A DNA stretch of 64,000 bases from Christensenellaceae bacterium (lineage in GTDB: Bacteria > Bacillota > Clostridia > Christensenellales > Borkfalkiaceae), in the NCBI GenBank assembly GCA_022768945.1, contig JALEKY010000024.1, positions 1-64,000 on the forward strand, given 5' to 3'. Made by a program: the position numbers and the translations under genes. Shown here piece after piece: positions 8,553-18,539 of the stretch. The first letter of the stretch is position 1, and each line of letters starts with the position of its first letter. Under the pieces are notes generated by a model. It had not been told where the DNA came from. It did no database searches and was given only the letters and a program-made list of their open reading frames with translations.

Positions 8553-9764
8553 ATGGAAAACAATTCGGATATGGCGGAAATAAAAGAGCCGTCTTTTAAT
8601 CAGAAAGCTCGCGCTTACTTCAAGAACTTGCCGAAAAGATATTTTATCGACGCGTTCACGGGTATGGCGCAAGGGCTTTTCGTTACCCTCATCGCGGGTA
8701 CGATTGTCAAGAAAATAGGCGATATAATAGGCGATAACGCCGTAGGCAGAATATTCGTTCTGCTCGGGCAGATAGCGAGCATTCTGATGGGCGCGGGCAT
8801 AGGCGCGGGCATAGCAAGCTATCTTAAAGCCCCCAGACTCGTCGTGTTTTCCGCGATAGTCGCCGGGTTTCTCGGCGCGTATGCGGAGCAGGCTCTCGGC
8901 GCAAAAATAACTTATTCTTCAATTTACGTCGGAATGGACGGAAATATTTCCGTAATAACCGCAACGCTCGCAAAAGGCTTGCCCGGCAATCCGATAAGCG
9001 CGTACGTATGCTCGCTTATGGCTGTGGAAATAGGAACGCTCGTTCAGGGGAAAACAAAACTCGATATTCTTTTAGTCCCTCTTACGTGTACGCTTACGTC
9101 GTTTGTCGGTTGTTTTGTGTCTATACCGTTTATATACCTTGTAAGTCTTTTGAGTAAGGGGATAGCCGTTTCAACGGGCGCGGTTCCTTTCGTTATGGGC
9201 GTGGTGATTGCCGTTGTGATGGGCGTGCTTCTTACGATGCCTACTTCGTCCGCCGCAATATGGGTTGCGATAGCAACGCCGATTATAAACGGAGGAGCTG
9301 CTTCGGAAGCGGAACTGTACAATATTTATCTTGCGGGCGGAGCGGCTGTCGTAGGGTGTTCGTGCCATATGATAGGTTTTGCCGTAATGTCGCTAAAAGA
9401 AAATGGCGTTGGCGGTTTGATTTCGCAAGGGCTCGGAACGAGCATGTTGCAGATACCGAACATTATGAAAAAACCGATTCTGCTTCTCCCGCCGGTTATT
9501 TCTTCGGCAATCTGCGGTCCGCTTTCCACGTGCGTTTTTAAACTGCTCTGCAACGCTTCGGGCGGCGGTATGGGTACGAGCGGACTCGTGGGCGTATTCG
9601 GCGTGATAGCCGAAGAGTGCGCCTCTATGCAAAACCCTGTTACGATGTGGCTCGGAATTGTGCTTTTAATGTTCGTTCTGCCTGCGGTTTTGAACCTTTT
9701 GATGTCCGAATTTATGCGAAAAAAGGGACTTATCAAAGAAAACGACCTGAAACTCGATTTGTAA
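8553..9764 (+). CDS. PTS-like sugar transporter subunit EIIC (PF13303-type)
   Basis: A 403-residue membrane protein with about ten hydrophobic segments and the glycine-rich, alternating loops of the PTS_EIIC_2 family. The first helix is preceded by a positively charged segment (YFKNLPKRYFIDAF) typical of this family. No EIIA or EIIB genes and no HPr lie nearby, so it is either served by remote EII components or works outside the PTS; members of this orphan EIIC group have no settled substrate. AAAGGAG precedes the ATG. It follows the phosphoesterase by 51 bases and is closed by the terminator at 9815-9849. Confidence 0.72.
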   Translation: MENNSDMAEIKEPSFNQKARAYFKNLPKRYFIDAFTGMAQGLFVTLIAGTIVKKIGDIIGDNAVGRIFVLLGQIASILMGAGIGAGIASYLKAPRLVVFSAIVAGFLGAYAEQALGAKITYSSIYVGMDGNISVITATLAKGLPGNPISAYVCSLMAVEIGTLVQGKTKLDILLVPLTCTLTSFVGCFVSIPFIYLVSLLSKGIAVSTGAVPFVMGVVIAVVMGVLLTMPTSSAAIWVAIATPIINGGAASEAELYNIYLAGGAAVVGCSCHMIGFAVMSLKENGVGGLISQGLGTSMLQIPNIMKKPILLLPPVISSAICGPLSTCVFKLLCNASGGGMGTSGLVGVFGVIAEECASMQNPVTMWLGIVLLMFVLPAVLNLLMSEFMRKKGLIKENDLKLDL

Positions 9765-9814
9765 TGTCAGACGCGCGTTTTAACTGAAAACATAATATTT
9801 TCATAAACATAAAG

Positions 9815-9849
9815 CCCTCCGAATATACTGTTGTATCGGAGGGTTTTTT
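9815..9849 (+). terminator. Terminator whose 3' arm doubles as the yabP ribosome binding site
   Basis: CCCTCCGA (9815-9822) pairs perfectly with TCGGAGGG (9836-9843) and is followed by TTTTTT (9844-9849): a strong terminator for the EIIC transcript. The same GGAGGG, six bases before the ATG at 9850, is the only Shine-Dalgarno sequence available to yabP. The hairpin therefore both ends upstream transcripts and would hide the yabP ribosome site in any read-through RNA. Confidence 0.8.
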
Positions 9850-10101
9850 ATGGATAAGAATCAAGTATTGACTGTTAACGGCGTTAATTCGGCGTCTATG
9901 ACGGGTGTAAAATCCGTCGATTGTTTCACGGGCGAAAGAATAAAACTGACTACGGAAACGGGAACTCTTACAATCAACGGGCAAAACCTTAAAATTAACG
10001 CGTTTACTACGGGCAGCGGTAATTTTTCCTGCACGGGAAATATATCTTCTCTGATTTTCGGAGGGGCGACGAAAAGCGTTCTCGGGAGGTTGTTTAAGTG
10101 A
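9850..10101 (+). CDS. yabP: Sporulation protein YabP
   Basis: An 83-residue protein of the YabP/YqfC family, linked in Bacillus to spore cortex/coat stage functions under mother-cell control. The beta-rich pattern with the strand-turn-strand core and repeated glycine-threonine segments (ETGTLTINGQNLKI) fits the family in sequence and size. The ribosome site is the 3' arm of the preceding terminator. Its stop codon overlaps the GTG of yabQ, so the two are translationally coupled, and divIC follows, matching the yabP-yabQ-divIC order of Bacillus. Confidence 0.85.
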   Translation: MDKNQVLTVNGVNSASMTGVKSVDCFTGERIKLTTETGTLTINGQNLKINAFTTGSGNFSCTGNISSLIFGGATKSVLGRLFK

Positions 10102-10667
10102 CTTTTGTCGCGGACGGGCAAATAAGAAGTTTTTTTATTTGTTTTCTGACCGGTTTTTTAAGTTTGATTCCGTTCGTGGCGTTTTACGCGATAGGCGAGC
10201 TGTCCGAAAGGAAAATTACGTCGATAATATGCGATATAGGCGGTTTTTTATGTCTTTGCGGGCTGTATTTCGTCGCTGTTCGGCGTTTTATGCTGCCCGA
10301 AATCAGATTGTTTTCCGTTCTCGGAGTGTTTCTCGGGCTTTGTTTCTCTCGCGCAATTTTCAATAAACCGCTTGCAAAAGTCGTTAGAATATTGTATAAT
10401 ATTCTAAATAAAGTTAAAAGAAAGGTAAAATCGAATGGAAAAAGAAAGGGCGAAAAGGCTGGTAATATCCTCGGTCGCAACGGCGGTAGTGTTTCTCGTC
10501 GTGCTGATGACCGTCGCGGTTTACCAGATGATTTGTCTTACGCAACTAAACAAGGAGTACGAGAACCTTTGCAAGGAAGAGGAAAAACTCGAAGCCGAAC
10601 GCGAACAACTCGAGGACGGCATAGACCTTTGGCTTCAGGAATGGAAAGTGGAGGAAACCGCCCGTAA
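10098..10667 (+). CDS. yabQ: Sporulation protein YabQ with an overlapping C-terminal tail
   Basis: The first 110 or so residues form a small membrane protein with about four hydrophobic segments, matching YabQ in size, position and topology; YabQ is needed for spore cortex formation in Bacillus. The GTG start overlaps the yabP stop. The frame does not close where YabQ proteins usually end but continues 78 codons into divIC, giving an Arg/Gly-rich tail that is simply another frame of divIC. Either the natural stop was lost, or the real product carries this basic tail, or an assembly error removed the stop near 10430. Confidence 0.75.
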   Translation: MTFVADGQIRSFFICFLTGFLSLIPFVAFYAIGELSERKITSIICDIGGFLCLCGLYFVAVRRFMLPEIRLFSVLGVFLGLCFSRAIFNKPLAKVVRILYNILNKVKRKVKSNGKRKGEKAGNILGRNGGSVSRRADDRRGLPDDLSYATKQGVREPLQGRGKTRSRTRTTRGRHRPLASGMESGGNRP

Positions 10668-10698
10668 ATACGGATACAAAAAGAAAGGTAATGAATAA
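10435..10698 (+). CDS. divIC: Septum formation initiator, DivIC/FtsB family
   Basis: An 87-residue bitopic division protein. A short basic cytoplasmic tail precedes a transmembrane helix (about 9-32), then an extracytoplasmic coiled coil rich in Glu/Leu (about 35-62) and the family's terminal motif EETARKYGYKKKGNE. DivIC pairs with FtsL in the divisome. GAAAGG lies upstream of the ATG. Its 5' part overlaps the yabQ frame by 233 bases and its 3' end overlaps the next gene by eight. DivIC directly after yabP-yabQ is the conserved Firmicutes order. Confidence 0.85.
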   Translation: MEKERAKRLVISSVATAVVFLVVLMTVAVYQMICLTQLNKEYENLCKEEEKLEAEREQLEDGIDLWLQEWKVEETARKYGYKKKGNE

Positions 10699-11605
10699 CG
10701 CTTTTTTAAGTTGTTCCGGCGGTTTCGCGGTGCTTGACGTCGGCTCGAATTCTGTTCGCGCCGGTATTTTCGTAAGCGGTAAACTCGTTTCGAGGACGTT
10801 AATTACGTCAAGGCTCGGAGAGGGCGTCGAAAACGGCGTTTTAAAGAGCGAGAGCATTTTGCGAACCGTGGCTGCGATTAAAGATCTTATCGGATTTGCA
10901 AAAGAAAAGGGCTCGGAGTATATTTGCGCTTTTGCGACCGAGGCTGTAAGACGTGCGGCAAACAAACCGGATTTTCTCTCAAAAGTAAAAGCGGAAACGG
11001 GGCTTGAAATCTGCGTTGTAAGCGGCGAAGACGAGGCTGAACTCGCTCTTACGGGCGCGTTAAACGGCGAGGACGGCACGGTTATAGACCTCGGCGGCGC
11101 AAGTACGGAGGTTGCCGTAAAACAGAACGGAAAGACCGTTTACGCTCATTCGCTCGGGCTCGGAGCGGTCATACTCAACGACCTTTGCGGAAGAGATAAG
11201 TGCCGTTTATCTCGGCTTATTTCGCAAAAAGTAGCAGAATACGGTGAAATCGCGCAATCCGAAAACGTTGTGGCGATAGGGGGAACGGCAACTTCGATTG
11301 CCGCGTATTTCTTAAAGTTGAAAGAGTATGATTCTAAAAAAATTCACGGAACGGTAATTTCTTTGACCGAACTTGCGTCGATAACGGACGAGCTTTTCGT
11401 AAAAGAGCCTGCCGAGATTTACGAAAATTCCTGCGTGGACAGAAAACGTGCGGAGATACTTTTCGGAGGAGCGTTGCTTTTGAAAGCCGTTGCGGAAAAG
11501 TGCGGGGCGAAGAAACTCGTTATAAGCGAAAGCGACAATCTCGAAGGGTTTTATATATTCGTTGCCCGTTCTTTAATAAAGCCCGAAATATTAAAAATTC
11601 AATAA
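10691..11605 (+). CDS. Ppx/GppA family phosphatase (exopolyphosphatase-like)
   Basis: A 304-residue protein of the actin-like ATPase fold. The phosphate-1 loop VLDVGSNSVRAG, the TEAVRRAANK segment, the conserved acidic SGEDEAELALTGA and the phosphate-2 loop VIDLGGASTEVA are all present, as is IGGTATSIAA. It corresponds to the N-terminal catalytic module only; the C-terminal HD domain of larger Ppx proteins is missing, as in many Firmicutes. Expected substrates are polyphosphate or (p)ppGpp. The ATG overlaps the divIC stop by eight bases. Confidence 0.85.
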   Translation: MNNAFLSCSGGFAVLDVGSNSVRAGIFVSGKLVSRTLITSRLGEGVENGVLKSESILRTVAAIKDLIGFAKEKGSEYICAFATEAVRRAANKPDFLSKVKAETGLEICVVSGEDEAELALTGALNGEDGTVIDLGGASTEVAVKQNGKTVYAHSLGLGAVILNDLCGRDKCRLSRLISQKVAEYGEIAQSENVVAIGGTATSIAAYFLKLKEYDSKKIHGTVISLTELASITDELFVKEPAEIYENSCVDRKRAEILFGGALLLKAVAEKCGAKKLVISESDNLEGFYIFVARSLIKPEILKIQ

Positions 11606-11679
11606 CAAACAGAGCGATTTTAAATCGCGAATAAACTAAAAACTTCTGTACAAAAGACGGAAGAACGGAATTTTATTAC

Positions 11680-12801
11680 ATGAAAACACTAAGAAAAACA
11701 TTGTATTGGATTCTTTTTGTCGTCGGAGTGTCCGGATTGATAGCCGCAGACGTTTTTTTTATAGGCAAGGCGTTTAAAACTTCGTTAAATTTGCCTCTCG
11801 CCATAACGTTATGCGTTGTCGGCGCGGTTGTTACCGTGTTTCTTGCGATAACTTTACATGAAATCGGACATATGATATTCGGGCTTATCGGAGGAATGGC
11901 GTTTCATTCGATCAGGCTCCCGTTTGTCACTCTGATAAAGCTGAACGGCAAAACCAAATTTATAAAAAATACCGAACGCGGCGTTCTCGGTATGTGCGAA
12001 ATGTACCCTAAAACAACGGTTAATCCCGAAAAATGCTTTGCTCTTCAGGCGTTCGGCGGACCGTTGGGCTCGTTTGTTTCGTTGTGCGTTTCTGCTGTGT
12101 TATTGCTTCTCGGCGGAATTATTAACGGTTACGTTACGTGTTTCTTCGGCGTAGCCGCGCCGCTGCTTTACGTGATTTTTCTGAATAACGCTTTTCCTTT
12201 GGAAATAGGCGGCGCGAAAACGGACGGCGCTCAGATCGCAGGATATTTCAAAAAAGATCCTTCTTTTCGGGTTCTGTCTGCCGCGTTGACGGCGCAAGGG
12301 TGTTATTATAGCGGCGTTTCACCGAAAGATTTACCGCACGAACTTCTCCACGACTTGCCCGTAATTCCCGAGGATGACCTTAATTACGTTTATTACCTTA
12401 ATAATCTTTATTTGTATAATCTCGACAGACGGGATTACGCCGGAGTCAGAGAAGTTCACGAAAGACTTCTTAGCGCGATGGAGTTTGTGCTGACTTCGGT
12501 AAGAGAACAGCTTACCTGCGATTTGTTTTTCGACTGTCTGTATATATGTCCGGACGAAAAATTCGTAATCGAAAACAAGGAAGACGTTTTTCGCTATTTA
12601 GGCGAGCACAACGATATTTACGCCGCGAGAATAAGGGGATATTATTACTTGTACGAAAACGATTTCGTTTCCGCTTTAAGGGAAGTTTCTCTCGCTCGCG
12701 AGCTGTATTCCGTTTATCCGCTCAAGGGGATTGCCGATATGGAAATTTCGCTGACGGATGACCTCGAAAATCTTATAGCCGAACGCAGCGTTTCGCTCTG
12801 A
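11680..12801 (+). CDS. Membrane zinc metalloprotease of the M50 (site-2 protease) type
   Basis: A 373-residue protein with N-terminal membrane helices and the zinc motif HEIGH (His60, Glu61, His64) inside the second hydrophobic segment. The usual distal motif of M50 proteases (N-x-x-P-x-x-x-x-DG) is replaced by NAFPLEIGGAKTDGAQI, which keeps Asn, Pro and Asp182. The C-terminal 180 residues are soluble and helix-rich, resembling TPR-like packing. The target is unknown. The ribosome site is weak, and the gene ends at a strong bidirectional terminator. It is a second, distinct M50-like protein beside SpoIVFB at 41909. Confidence 0.68.
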   Translation: MKTLRKTLYWILFVVGVSGLIAADVFFIGKAFKTSLNLPLAITLCVVGAVVTVFLAITLHEIGHMIFGLIGGMAFHSIRLPFVTLIKLNGKTKFIKNTERGVLGMCEMYPKTTVNPEKCFALQAFGGPLGSFVSLCVSAVLLLLGGIINGYVTCFFGVAAPLLYVIFLNNAFPLEIGGAKTDGAQIAGYFKKDPSFRVLSAALTAQGCYYSGVSPKDLPHELLHDLPVIPEDDLNYVYYLNNLYLYNLDRRDYAGVREVHERLLSAMEFVLTSVREQLTCDLFFDCLYICPDEKFVIENKEDVFRYLGEHNDIYAARIRGYYYLYENDFVSALREVSLARELYSVYPLKGIADMEISLTDDLENLIAERSVSL

Positions 12802-12831
12802 CCGGCTGTGAATTTATTAATATATTAAAAA

Positions 12832-12864
12832 AGCCTCGTTTATCGCTTTTAAACGAGGCTTTTT
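12832..12864. terminator. Bidirectional terminator
   Basis: AGCCTCGTTTA (12832-12842) pairs with TAAACGAGGCT (12850-12860), flanked by A and T runs on both sides, between the convergent M50 gene (+) and the small zinc ribbon gene (-). Confidence 0.85.
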
Positions 12865-12881
12865 GTTTGAAATCCCGTTGT

Positions 12882-13034
12882 TTAATTCGTATAAAACAGT
12901 TCGGAAGAACAGTAGGGACAAATCATCGCGTTTTTACTCGCGCACGATTTACATATCATCGCTCCGCAGTTTACGCAATTAATTAGGGTAGAACCGGTTA
13001 TTTCGCCTTTACAGCAAGAACATCTCACACTCAT
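12882..13034 (-). CDS. Small zinc ribbon protein (50 aa)
   Basis: A 50-residue frame below usual length cutoffs, but with an excellent ribosome site (AAAGGAG, eight bases before the ATG at 13034) and a terminator after its stop. Ten percent or more of the residues are cysteines arranged as CSCC, CVNC, CKSC and CPYC pairs, enough for two treble-clef or ribbon zinc sites. It looks like a free-standing zinc ribbon of the type found in small regulatory or RNA-binding proteins; no function can be assigned. It is divergent from gyrB. Confidence 0.7.
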   Translation of the reverse strand: MSVRCSCCKGEITGSTLINCVNCGAMICKSCASKNAMICPYCSSELFYTN

Positions 13035-13134
13035 TTTTTCATCTCCTTTATTACTTAAAAGCTCGTCTTATTTATTGCCGTTTCCGTTAAAAATTATTCG
13101 TAGGAAATTTCCTTTTTTAATTTATAAAAAACGC

Positions 13135-13164
13135 TTGCTTTTTATATGTTTTTTATGTTATAAT
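13135..13164 (+). promoter_or_regulatory. Promoter for gyrB-gyrA
   Basis: TTGCTT at 13135-13140, 18-bp spacer, TATAAT at 13159-13164, giving a leader of roughly 100 bases before gyrB. The leader has a GC-alternating stretch (ACGTGCGCGCGCG) at 13211-13223 between AT-rich flanks. Confidence 0.65.
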
Positions 13165-13264
13165 CACCTTGTCAATTATATAATATATTTATAACAAGTA
13201 TATTATTATTACGTGCGCGCGCGTTGTCGCGGGCAAAACACTTTTATTCAGACTAAATAAGTGA

Positions 13265-15178
<1,914 letters not shown>

Positions 15179-15199
15179 TAAGGGGGAAGGTGCATAACG

Positions 15200-17785
15200 A
15201 TGGCTAAAAAAGAAAACAACTCCGCCCTTACCGCGGAATTTAAAGAGGTATTAAACAAAACGAACATAATCGATATAGAAGTCGAGCAGGAGATGAAGAA
15301 ATCGTTTATAGCTTACGCTATGGCGGTTAACGTTTCGAGAGCTATTCCGGACGTCAGAGACGGTCTTAAACCCGTTCACAGACGAATTCTCTACTCGATG
15401 CACGATATCGGTTTATATAACGAAAAACCGTATAAAAAATGCGCTACGATCGTCGGTGACGTTTTGGGTAAATTCCACCCGCACGGCGACAGCTCGGTTT
15501 ACGACGCGCTCGTTCGTCTCGCACAGGACTTTTCGATTAACTGTCCGCTCGTAGACGGTCACGGAAACTTCGGTTCCGTCGACGGAGATCCTCCGGCTGC
15601 TTACCGTTATACGGAAGCGAAAATGAGCAAACTCGCCGCGGAAATGCTTCGCGACATCGATAAGGAAACGGTAGACTTCTACCCGAACTTCGACGATACG
15701 AGAATGCAGCCTGCGGTACTCCCCGCAAGAATACCTAACCTTCTCGTAAACGGTTCGGACGGTATAGCCGTAGGTATGGCTACGAATATTCCGCCCCACA
15801 ATCTCGGAGAAGTAATCGACGGCGTTATCGCTCAGATGGACAACCCCGAAATTACGATAGACGAGCTTATCAATTATATTCAAGCTCCGGATTTCCCCAC
15901 GGGCGCGATTATAATGGGCAGAAACGGCATTAAACAGGCTTACAGAACGGGGCGCGGCAATATTATCATTCGCGCTAAAACGGAGATTGAAGAGTTTAAT
16001 AACGGCACGAGAAACCGCATTGTAGTTACAGAACTTCCTTATCAGGTAAACAAACAGAAGTTAATCGAAACGATTGCCGACTACGTTAAGGATAAAAAGC
16101 TCGAGGGAATTTCGGACATCAACGACGAATCCGACCGCAGCGGTATGAGAATCGTCATCGACGTAAAGAAGGATGCTAACGCGCAGGTTGTTCTTAACAG
16201 CTTGTTCAAGCATACAGACCTTCAGAAGTCGGACGGAATTATAATGCTCGCACTTGTCGACGGCGAACCCAAGACGCTCAATCTCAAACAGATTATCGAT
16301 TGCTATATAAGGCATCAGATCGACGTTATAACGAGAAGAACGCGTTACGACCTTGCAAAAACGGAAGAACGCGAACACATCATAAAAGGTCTTGTAATCG
16401 CGCTTGCGAACGTAGACGAAGTTATCGCGATAATCAGAAAGTCACTCGATAAAAACGAAGCATGCGCTAAGCTTATGTCGTCTTTCGAACTCGACGACAA
16501 GCAGGCAAACGCAATTCTCGAGATGAGATTGCAAAGACTTACTTCTCTCGAAGTCGAAAAACTCCGCGAAGAACTCGCAGAGCTCGACAGGCAGATTGCG
16601 GACTTTAAGGACATTCTCGCAAAACCCGAAAGAGTTCAGGCGATTATCAAACAGGACCTTACGGAAATCAAAGAGAAATACGCCGTTCCGAGAAAGACGG
16701 AAATTTCCACCGATCCGTTCGGCATAGAGGACGCCGACCTTATTCCGGTGGAAGACGTAGTCGTATCGATGACGCACTTCGGATACGTCAAGCGTTTGCC
16801 TGTTTCCGAATACCGCGCTCAACATCGCGGAGGCAGAGGCGTTACCGCGCATAAACCCAAAGAAGAGGACTTCGTCGAGAATATGTTCGTATGCTCCTCG
16901 CACGACGATATACTGTTCTTTACGAACTTCGGCAAGGTATACTGCATGAAAGCTTACTATATCCCCGAAGCGCAGAGAACGGCAAGGGGCAGAGCGGTAG
17001 TAAACCTCATTCAGATAGAAGACGGCGAAAGAGTTGCCGCTATGATACCCGCGAAAGAGGGCGGCGAAGGCTATATCGCGCTCGCAACGAAGAAGGGTTT
17101 GATTAAAAAGACCAAGCTTTCGGAATTTGCAAACATCAGAAAGACGGGTAAAATCGCAATCTCGATTAACGAGGGCGACGAGCTTATTGGCGTTCAGTTC
17201 ACGACCGGCGAAGACGAACTCATCGTCGCTTCGAGACAGGGCAAGTGCATAAGATTCAGCGAGACGGACGTTCGCGCTACGGGCAGAGATACGATGGGCG
17301 TACGCGCAATAGAGCTTGACGAAAACGATATACTCGTAGATCTTGCGGTCATCAAGCCGGGCGATCAGATTATAACCATTTCTTCCAACGGCTTCGGAAA
17401 GAGAAGCAGTACGGACGATTACAGATTGCAGAACCGCGGAGGTAAGGGTATAAAAGCCGGTATCTTCGACGAAAAGACGGGCTATCTCGTAAACCTTAAA
17501 GTTATCGATGAAAATCAGGACGTTATGCTTATTGCCGACACAGGCGTTACCATAAGAGTCAAGGCGGACGAAATTTCTATGATAGGCAGAAGCACGAAGG
17601 GCGTTCGTATAATGAAACTCGGAGAAGGAAATATCGCTTCAGTTGCTCTTGCTCCTCACGAGGACGAAGAGGAAACGGATGGCGAAGAAGAGGTTGTTTC
17701 GGACGAAACTACTTCAACCGAGGGAACCGAAGCTCCTTTCGAAGCTGACGCGGAGAATAACGGCGACGGCGAAACAAACGAATAA
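15200..17785 (+). CDS. gyrA: DNA gyrase subunit A
   Basis: An 861-residue subunit carrying the DNA cleavage-religation centre. The winged-helix catalytic tyrosine is Tyr137 in AAYRYTEAKMS, preceded by the quinolone-determining region (HPHGDSSVYDALVRLAQ). The C-terminal beta-pinwheel contains GyrA-box-like blades (QNRGGKG and QHRGGRG), which support gyrase rather than topoisomerase IV. The last 45 residues are a very acidic Glu/Asp/Thr tail, a region that modulates supercoiling in other gyrases. Operon with gyrB; two terminators follow. Confidence 0.97.
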   Translation: MAKKENNSALTAEFKEVLNKTNIIDIEVEQEMKKSFIAYAMAVNVSRAIPDVRDGLKPVHRRILYSMHDIGLYNEKPYKKCATIVGDVLGKFHPHGDSSVYDALVRLAQDFSINCPLVDGHGNFGSVDGDPPAAYRYTEAKMSKLAAEMLRDIDKETVDFYPNFDDTRMQPAVLPARIPNLLVNGSDGIAVGMATNIPPHNLGEVIDGVIAQMDNPEITIDELINYIQAPDFPTGAIIMGRNGIKQAYRTGRGNIIIRAKTEIEEFNNGTRNRIVVTELPYQVNKQKLIETIADYVKDKKLEGISDINDESDRSGMRIVIDVKKDANAQVVLNSLFKHTDLQKSDGIIMLALVDGEPKTLNLKQIIDCYIRHQIDVITRRTRYDLAKTEEREHIIKGLVIALANVDEVIAIIRKSLDKNEACAKLMSSFELDDKQANAILEMRLQRLTSLEVEKLREELAELDRQIADFKDILAKPERVQAIIKQDLTEIKEKYAVPRKTEISTDPFGIEDADLIPVEDVVVSMTHFGYVKRLPVSEYRAQHRGGRGVTAHKPKEEDFVENMFVCSSHDDILFFTNFGKVYCMKAYYIPEAQRTARGRAVVNLIQIEDGERVAAMIPAKEGGEGYIALATKKGLIKKTKLSEFANIRKTGKIAISINEGDELIGVQFTTGEDELIVASRQGKCIRFSETDVRATGRDTMGVRAIELDENDILVDLAVIKPGDQIITISSNGFGKRSSTDDYRLQNRGGKGIKAGIFDEKTGYLVNLKVIDENQDVMLIADTGVTIRVKADEISMIGRSTKGVRIMKLGEGNIASVALAPHEDEEETDGEEEVVSDETTSTEGTEAPFEADAENNGDGETNE

Positions 17786-17805
17786 ATTCAATCGACAATA
17801 AAAAA

Positions 17806-17836
17806 ATCCGGGCGGGCAATACTCGCTCGGATTTTT
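17806..17836 (+). terminator. Terminator of gyrBA
   Basis: ATCCGGGCG (17806-17814) pairs with CGCTCGGAT (17824-17832, one G-U), followed by TTTTT. Confidence 0.85.
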
Positions 17837-17850
17837 ACTTTAAAAATAAA

Positions 17851-17886
17851 AAAGTGCCGTTTTTCGCGTGTTATCGGCACTTTTTT
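17851..17886. terminator. Second, bidirectional terminator
   Basis: AAAGTGCCG (17851-17859) pairs with CGGCACTTT (17875-17883), A-rich before and T-rich after, serving as backup for gyrBA and as the terminator of the acetyltransferase on the minus strand. Confidence 0.8.
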
Positions 17887-17919
17887 GTGTGAAAAAAACA
17901 AATAAAAACAAGAAATACT

Positions 17920-18519
17920 TTATTTTTTTGTCGATTTTTCGAGCGCAAACGGAGCTTTATCTTTCTCGGTGAGTTTGCGCACGGGCTTGCACGGATTGCC
18001 GAAAGCAAGGTGATAAGGCGGAATATCCTTCGTTACCACCGAGCCCGCGCCTATAACGCAGCATTCGCCTATCGTCACGCCGGGAAGAACTGTAACGTTA
18101 CCGCCGAACCAACAGTTATCGCCTATTTTTACAGGCGCGCTGTATTCGTAGCCTGTGTTTCTGTCCTCGGGTAGAAGCGGGTGAACAGGCGTGTAAATAG
18201 AACAATTCGGACCGATAAAAACGTTATCGCCTATCGTTACGGTATTCTCGTCTAGAACGCAGAAATTGAAATTCGCGTAAGAGTTCTTACCCATCGATAT
18301 ATGCGTTCCGAAGTCGAACTGAATAGGTCCTTGCAGATATACGCCTTCTCCGCGGTTCGGCATCAGTTCGTCCAGAATTTTATTTCGCGTTGCGGTATCG
18401 TGTTCGGGTGCGGAATTATACTTTTGGCAAAGTTCATGCGCTTTTTGTCTTTCTTCGGGCATATTATCCGCAAAAGGGTTATATAAAATTCCTCGGAACA
18501 TTTTTTCTTTTTCGGTCAC
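17920..18519 (-). CDS. Maltose/galactoside O-acetyltransferase family protein (left-handed beta-helix)
   Basis: A 199-residue NodL/LacA/Maa-type acetyltransferase that transfers acetyl from acetyl-CoA to sugar hydroxyls. The family's N-terminal cap motif (TEKEKMFRGILYNPF) is followed by hexapeptide repeats (VTIGDNVFIGPNC, VKIGDNCWFGGN, VTIGECCVIGAGSVV), the catalytic His in TPVHPL, and the terminal GNPCKPVRKL. The GTG at 18519 gives the standard start; the frame stays open farther upstream but would run into the flavodiiron gene, which ends 20 bases before. Probably co-transcribed with that gene. Confidence 0.85.
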   Translation of the reverse strand: MTEKEKMFRGILYNPFADNMPEERQKAHELCQKYNSAPEHDTATRNKILDELMPNRGEGVYLQGPIQFDFGTHISMGKNSYANFNFCVLDENTVTIGDNVFIGPNCSIYTPVHPLLPEDRNTGYEYSAPVKIGDNCWFGGNVTVLPGVTIGECCVIGAGSVVTKDIPPYHLAFGNPCKPVRKLTEKDKAPFALEKSTKK

Positions 18520-18539
18520 TGCTTTTACTCGCTTGTAAT

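Noticed and set aside
8553-9764. Complete PTS sugar uptake system
   Set aside because: Only the EIIC-like membrane subunit is present; no EIIA, EIIB or HPr gene nearby.
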